A stretch of 64,000 nt of DNA from an uncultured Tateyamaria sp. (GTDB lineage: Bacteria > Pseudomonadota > Alphaproteobacteria > Rhodobacterales > Rhodobacteraceae), in assembly GCF_947503465.1 (NCBI RefSeq), contig NZ_CANNDN010000001.1:1116001-1180000 (forward strand), given 5' to 3'. Each line of letters begins with the position of its first letter. Within the stretch, counting starts at the first letter, position 1. Positions 60,849-64,000 of the stretch are shown here, piece by piece. The notes beneath the pieces were generated by a model, which was not told the origin of the DNA, did not search any database, and was given only the letters and a program-made list of their open reading frames with translations. A program made the position numbers and the translations under genes.

Positions 60849-61706
60849 TCAGTGATCGAGGCCGGGCATCGTGCTGACGCCCCAGATGTAGACGGCCATG
60901 AACAGGAACAGCCACACGACATCCACAAAGTGCCAATACCACGCCGCCGCTTCGAACCCGATATGCTTCTCGGCCGAGAAATGTCCCTTCATCGCCCGCA
61001 GGAGGCAAACAAACAGGAAGATGGTGCCGATGATCACATGTGCCCCGTGGAACCCGGTTGCCATGAAGAAGCCCGAAAAGAACTTGTCGCCGCCAAATTC
61101 CCAGCCCTGGTACAGCAGGTAGGAATATTCGTAGGCCTGCAAAGCGGTAAACGCGACACCCAGAACCACGGCGATGGCAAGGCCGTTGATTACGTCCTTG
61201 CGTTCCCCGCCATGCACCAGCGCGTGGTGCGCCCAGGTCACGGCACAACCGGACAGCAAAAGGATCAACGTGTTGATCAGCGGCAGGTGGAATGCATCCA
61301 CATGGTAGATTTCGGGCTGGACGTATTCAGTGCCGACATATTCACTCATCGGGTAGATGTAGCTTTTGAACGAGGCCCAGAACCAGGCGGCAAAGAACAT
61401 CACCTCGGACATGATGAACAGGATAAAGCCATAGCGTAGGCCAATGCGCACGACGGGTGTGTGATCGCCAATCCGGCTTTCGGCAACAACGTCAGCCCAC
61501 CAACCGAACATCGTATAAAGGACAGCGACAAAGCCGATCAGGAACAACCATGGACCGCTCAATTCGATCGACTTGAAGAAGATGGTCATACCGCCGGACA
61601 TCCAGCAAACGGCGCCAAACAACATGGCAAAGCCCGCAAGCGCGCCAAGCAAAGGCCAGGTCGATGGCGCAAGAATGTGGTAGTCGTGATTTTTTGCGTG
61701 GGCCAT
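60849..61706 (-). CDS. ctaE: cytochrome c oxidase subunit III
   Basis: A 285-residue subunit III of aa3 oxidase. Seven transmembrane helices; motifs [41 protein letters not shown] and [19 protein letters not shown], and the C-terminal [18 protein letters not shown]. It stabilises the catalytic core in the inner membrane. Confidence 0.96.
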   Translation of the reverse strand: MAHAKNHDYHILAPSTWPLLGALAGFAMLFGAVCWMSGGMTIFFKSIELSGPWLFLIGFVAVLYTMFGWWADVVAESRIGDHTPVVRIGLRYGFILFIMSEVMFFAAWFWASFKSYIYPMSEYVGTEYVQPEIYHVDAFHLPLINTLILLLSGCAVTWAHHALVHGGERKDVINGLAIAVVLGVAFTALQAYEYSYLLYQGWEFGGDKFFSGFFMATGFHGAHVIIGTIFLFVCLLRAMKGHFSAEKHIGFEAAAWYWHFVDVVWLFLFMAVYIWGVSTMPGLDH

Positions 61707-61716
61707 GGTCCGTCCC

Positions 61717-62292
61717 TCAGTTCAGGTTTGTATCGTCCGCCTGCTCCAACGCGGCATAGCCGTCGGGCAGGTCGATTTGGTAAAAGGTATAACTCAGCGT
61801 GATCGTATGCACATATTTTGCGTCGCGGTCCGTCACGATGTCCGGGTCGACATAGAAGGTCACAGGCATCACCACCCGTTCACCGGGCTGCAAGACCTGT
61901 TCTTCAAAGCAGAAGCAATCGATCTTGGAAAAGAAGCCGCCCGCCTCGTAGGGGGCCACGTTATAGCTGGCCGATCCGGCCACGGGCCGGTCCGTCGGAT
62001 TGTACGCTTCATAAAACGCGAGGCCGGTTTCACCGATGCGTAATTCCATCTCACGCACTTCGGGGGTGAATTGCCACGGCATGTGACGCTCCAGCGATGC
62101 GTCAAAGCGCACCTTGATCGTCTGATCCAGGATATCTTCGTTTGCGACCTCGGACACACCGGGCGTGCCACCGAAACCGGTGACCCGGCAAAACCAATCG
62201 TAGAAGGGCACGGATGCCCACGCCAGGCCACCCATGACCACAACCAGGCCCACGGTCTGGGCGACGGTTCTTGTAGGACCTTCCAGACGCAT
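61717..62292 (-). CDS. ctaG: cytochrome c oxidase assembly protein CtaG (CuB chaperone)
   Basis: A 191-residue membrane-anchored copper chaperone. An N-terminal helix ([33 protein letters not shown]) includes a conserved Cys, and [18 protein letters not shown] holds the CXC copper site. It delivers CuB to subunit I. ATG at 62292 shares its A with the preceding stop (TGATG) and has GAGGAG upstream. Confidence 0.95.
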   Translation of the reverse strand: MRLEGPTRTVAQTVGLVVVMGGLAWASVPFYDWFCRVTGFGGTPGVSEVANEDILDQTIKVRFDASLERHMPWQFTPEVREMELRIGETGLAFYEAYNPTDRPVAGSASYNVAPYEAGGFFSKIDCFCFEEQVLQPGERVVMPVTFYVDPDIVTDRDAKYVHTITLSYTFYQIDLPDGYAALEQADDTNLN

Positions 62293-62453
62293 CACTGTGT
62301 CTCCTCGATCCGCGGCAGTTCGAACGCGCCGCCTGTGATTTTCACGAATGTCAGCGCCAGAACCAGCACGACGAATCCGGCCAACATCAGACCCACACCG
62401 ACATTGCGCCCTTTGCGCCGCTGATGGATTTCATGTTCTGCCTTGATGCTCAT
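62292..62453 (-). CDS. 53-aa membrane protein in the cta operon
   Basis: A short open frame of 53 codons starting MSIKAEHEIHQRRKGRN and ending with GGAFELPRIEETQ, with one hydrophobic helix between (VGVGLMLAGFVVLVLAL). It overlaps ctaB by 4 nt (ATGA) and ctaG by 1 nt, so it is embedded in the operon without gaps. The basic N-terminus suggests it faces the cytoplasm. It is probably an oxidase assembly or structural subunit; similar small genes occur between ctaB and ctaG in related bacteria. Confidence 0.85.
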   Translation of the reverse strand: MSIKAEHEIHQRRKGRNVGVGLMLAGFVVLVLALTFVKITGGAFELPRIEETQ

Positions 62454-63388
62454 GCCCAGATCCCCCACGCGGCGGGCAACATCGCCTCAACCAGGATCGC
62501 ACCAAAGTGCAGGAACAGGTACAGCAACGACAGCTTGAAGAATGTCTTCTCGACCGCATAGCCGTCGGCTTCGGCCTGTGCCTCATCCCGGCGCCAGATG
62601 TCGAAGGCCCCCTTGAGGAACAATACGTTCAGGACCACGGCAGCCACCAAGTAGACCGGCCCGCCGATTGACGTGAACGCCGTGCCCACGGCCAGCGCAA
62701 ACAGCAAAGCGGTGTAGGCCAGGATATGCACGCGGGTCACCTTGCGCCCGTGGGTCACGGTTAGCATCGGCACGCCCGCGTCGTCGTAGTCGGACTTCAT
62801 GAACAGGGCCAGCGCCCAGAAGTGGGGCGGCGTCCACATAAAAATGAGCGCAAACATCAGCCACGCCTCGATGGACATGGACCCGGTGGCAATCACCCAG
62901 CCAATGACCGGCGGGAAGGCCCCGGCCGCGCCACCGATCACGATGTTCTGCGGGGTCGAGCGCTTGAGCCACATGGAGTAGATGACGGCATAGAAAAAGA
63001 TGGTGAAGGCAAGCAGCCCGGCGGCCAGCAGGTTCGCGCTGAGCGCAAGCATCATCACCGACATGCCGGACAGGGCAAAGCCAAGCACCTTGGCTTCGTC
63101 CGCGGTTACCTTACCGGCGGGGATGGGCCGTTTGGCCGTGCGCTTCATCACGCCGTCGATATCCGCATCCCACCACATGTTCAGCGCGCCCGACGCGCCC
63201 GCGCCGATGGCCACGAACAGGATCGACGCAAATGCAATGACCGGGTGCACCGGCACCGGGGCAGCCAGCAGGCCGACCAGCGCGGTAAAGACGACCAGAG
63301 ACATTACACGAGGTTTCAGCAGGGCAAAGTAGTCACCCAAGGATGCTTCTGCCTCTTGTGTCTGTGTCTGATAGCTGATGTCGGTCAT
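62450..63388 (-). CDS. ctaB: heme o synthase (protoheme IX farnesyltransferase)
   Basis: A 312-residue UbiA-type prenyltransferase with about nine helices. The conserved acidic loops are MWWDADIDGVMKRTAKRPIPAGKV (DXXXD) and MKSDYDDAGVPMLTVTHGRKVT. It makes heme o from heme b, the precursor to heme a for the aa3 oxidase. It lies between ctaC and the 53-aa gene. Confidence 0.96.
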   Translation of the reverse strand: MTDISYQTQTQEAEASLGDYFALLKPRVMSLVVFTALVGLLAAPVPVHPVIAFASILFVAIGAGASGALNMWWDADIDGVMKRTAKRPIPAGKVTADEAKVLGFALSGMSVMMLALSANLLAAGLLAFTIFFYAVIYSMWLKRSTPQNIVIGGAAGAFPPVIGWVIATGSMSIEAWLMFALIFMWTPPHFWALALFMKSDYDDAGVPMLTVTHGRKVTRVHILAYTALLFALAVGTAFTSIGGPVYLVAAVVLNVLFLKGAFDIWRRDEAQAEADGYAVEKTFFKLSLLYLFLHFGAILVEAMLPAAWGIWA

Positions 63389-63442
63389 TTCAATCCTGCT
63401 GGACGAACGGTGTATGCGGCGGGGTGACCCGCCGCGTCAGCC

Positions 63443-64000
63443 TTAGTTGGTCAGAACCGCGCTCACATCGACATAGTCGCCGCCGTCGCGGTTGGCGTCG
63501 AGCCACGCGGCATACGCGTCTTCGCTGACAACTTTGACAGTGATCGGCATATAGGCATGGGCAATGCCGCACAGTTCAGAGCATTGACCGAAATAGATGC
63601 CTTCCTTCTCGGCTTCGAACCACAGCTCGGCCAGACGGCCGGGCACCGCGTCCTGCTTCACACCGAAAGCCGGGATGGTCCACGCGTGGATCACGTCCGC
63701 ACCGGTAACCTGCATCACGATGGTCTTGCCCACGGGCACGACGACTGCGGTGTCTGTGGCAAGAAGGAAATCTTCCTCGGAATAACCCGCAGCTTGCAGC
63801 TGGGCCACGACCTCGTCGTTCTTGGCATAGTCATACGCCAGCTCGGCATCCAGCGGCGCACTGGCCGGGGCACCGATCATGTAGCTGTCGAATGAGATAT
63901 CCTCGTCCACATACTCGTAGCCCCAGAACCACTGGTAGCCAGTGACCTTGATGGTCACATCCGCTTCGGGGATCTCCTGCTGGTGGAACAGCGTCGGCAA
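63443..64000 (-). CDS. ctaC: cytochrome c oxidase subunit II, N-terminus outside window
   Basis: The C-terminal 185 residues of subunit II are present, up to the right edge; the signal peptide and two helices lie outside. The periplasmic cupredoxin domain begins [16 protein letters not shown] and the binuclear CuA ligands are in [18 protein letters not shown] (two Cys, Glu, His, Met). It accepts electrons from cytochrome c. Confidence 0.96.
   Translation of the reverse strand: MPTLFHQQEIPEADVTIKVTGYQWFWGYEYVDEDISFDSYMIGAPASAPLDAELAYDYAKNDEVVAQLQAAGYSEEDFLLATDTAVVVPVGKTIVMQVTGADVIHAWTIPAFGVKQDAVPGRLAELWFEAEKEGIYFGQCSELCGIAHAYMPITVKVVSEDAYAAWLDANRDGGDYVDVSAVLTN

Overview
This window reads as chromosomal DNA from a marine alphaproteobacterium of the Rhodobacterales (Roseobacter/Rhodobacteraceae group). 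The inference rests on high GC content, the gene order pcm-tolC-popZ, the cta gene order ctaC-ctaB-(53-aa ORF)-ctaG-ctaE-surf1, and the abundance of ABC sugar transport and DUF1178, EcsC and M16 housekeeping families. It holds about 63 protein genes, one tRNA gene, and several regulatory or repeat elements. No rRNA, CRISPR array, insertion sequence or prophage was seen. Both edges cut genes: valS at the left and ctaC at the right.

Layout. 1-16.6 kb is mostly core: valS (with an unusual AT-rich internal segment), a crotonase, two PLP aminotransferases, an MsbA-like exporter, ygfZ, a TetR-controlled AhpD-like gene, efp, popZ, tolC, pcm and tRNA-Cys. 17.2-18.8 kb is an L-threonate-type dehydrogenase/isomerase pair. 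18.8-21.9 kb is an arsenate resistance operon in which ArsR and ArsC are fused, followed by the ArsJ-type GAPDH and ArsJ.

21.9-34.4 kb is a galactoside utilisation regulon. On the minus strand lie a binding protein, two permeases, a GH36 alpha-galactosidase, an SDR, DgoK, DgoA, an SMP-30 lactonase and a GH42 beta-galactosidase. Divergently lie an IclR regulator and the transport ATPase. Together they import galactosides, release galactose and send it through the oxidative De Ley-Doudoroff route. Galactonate dehydratase is not in the window.

34.7-48.4 kb returns to housekeeping: ptsP, lysC, an SDR, DUF1178, Nudix, modABC, EcsC, acetyltransferases and SulP. 48.7-50.0 kb is one AT-rich orphan gene encoding a predicted PD-(D/E)XK nuclease-like protein, followed by a long inverted repeat. 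50.2-52.2 kb is a purine/methylthioadenosine salvage cluster (mtnP, a LysE exporter, apt). 52.3-58.7 kb holds hydrolases, an FAD oxidase, an acetyltransferase and an M16 peptidase, followed by thrC and the cta operon to the right edge.

The most unexpected signal is a pair of short arrays of the palindrome GTGCAC spaced exactly 11 bp apart, at 2054-2103 and 50104-50142. They are not explained by any gene. Other points of interest are the 11-bp arrays' neighbour PD-(D/E)XK gene, the switch-like overlapping hairpins between the sugar-binding protein and permease genes, tandem operators for three regulators, an SDR whose catalytic lysine position is asparagine, and a repeated two-hairpin element.
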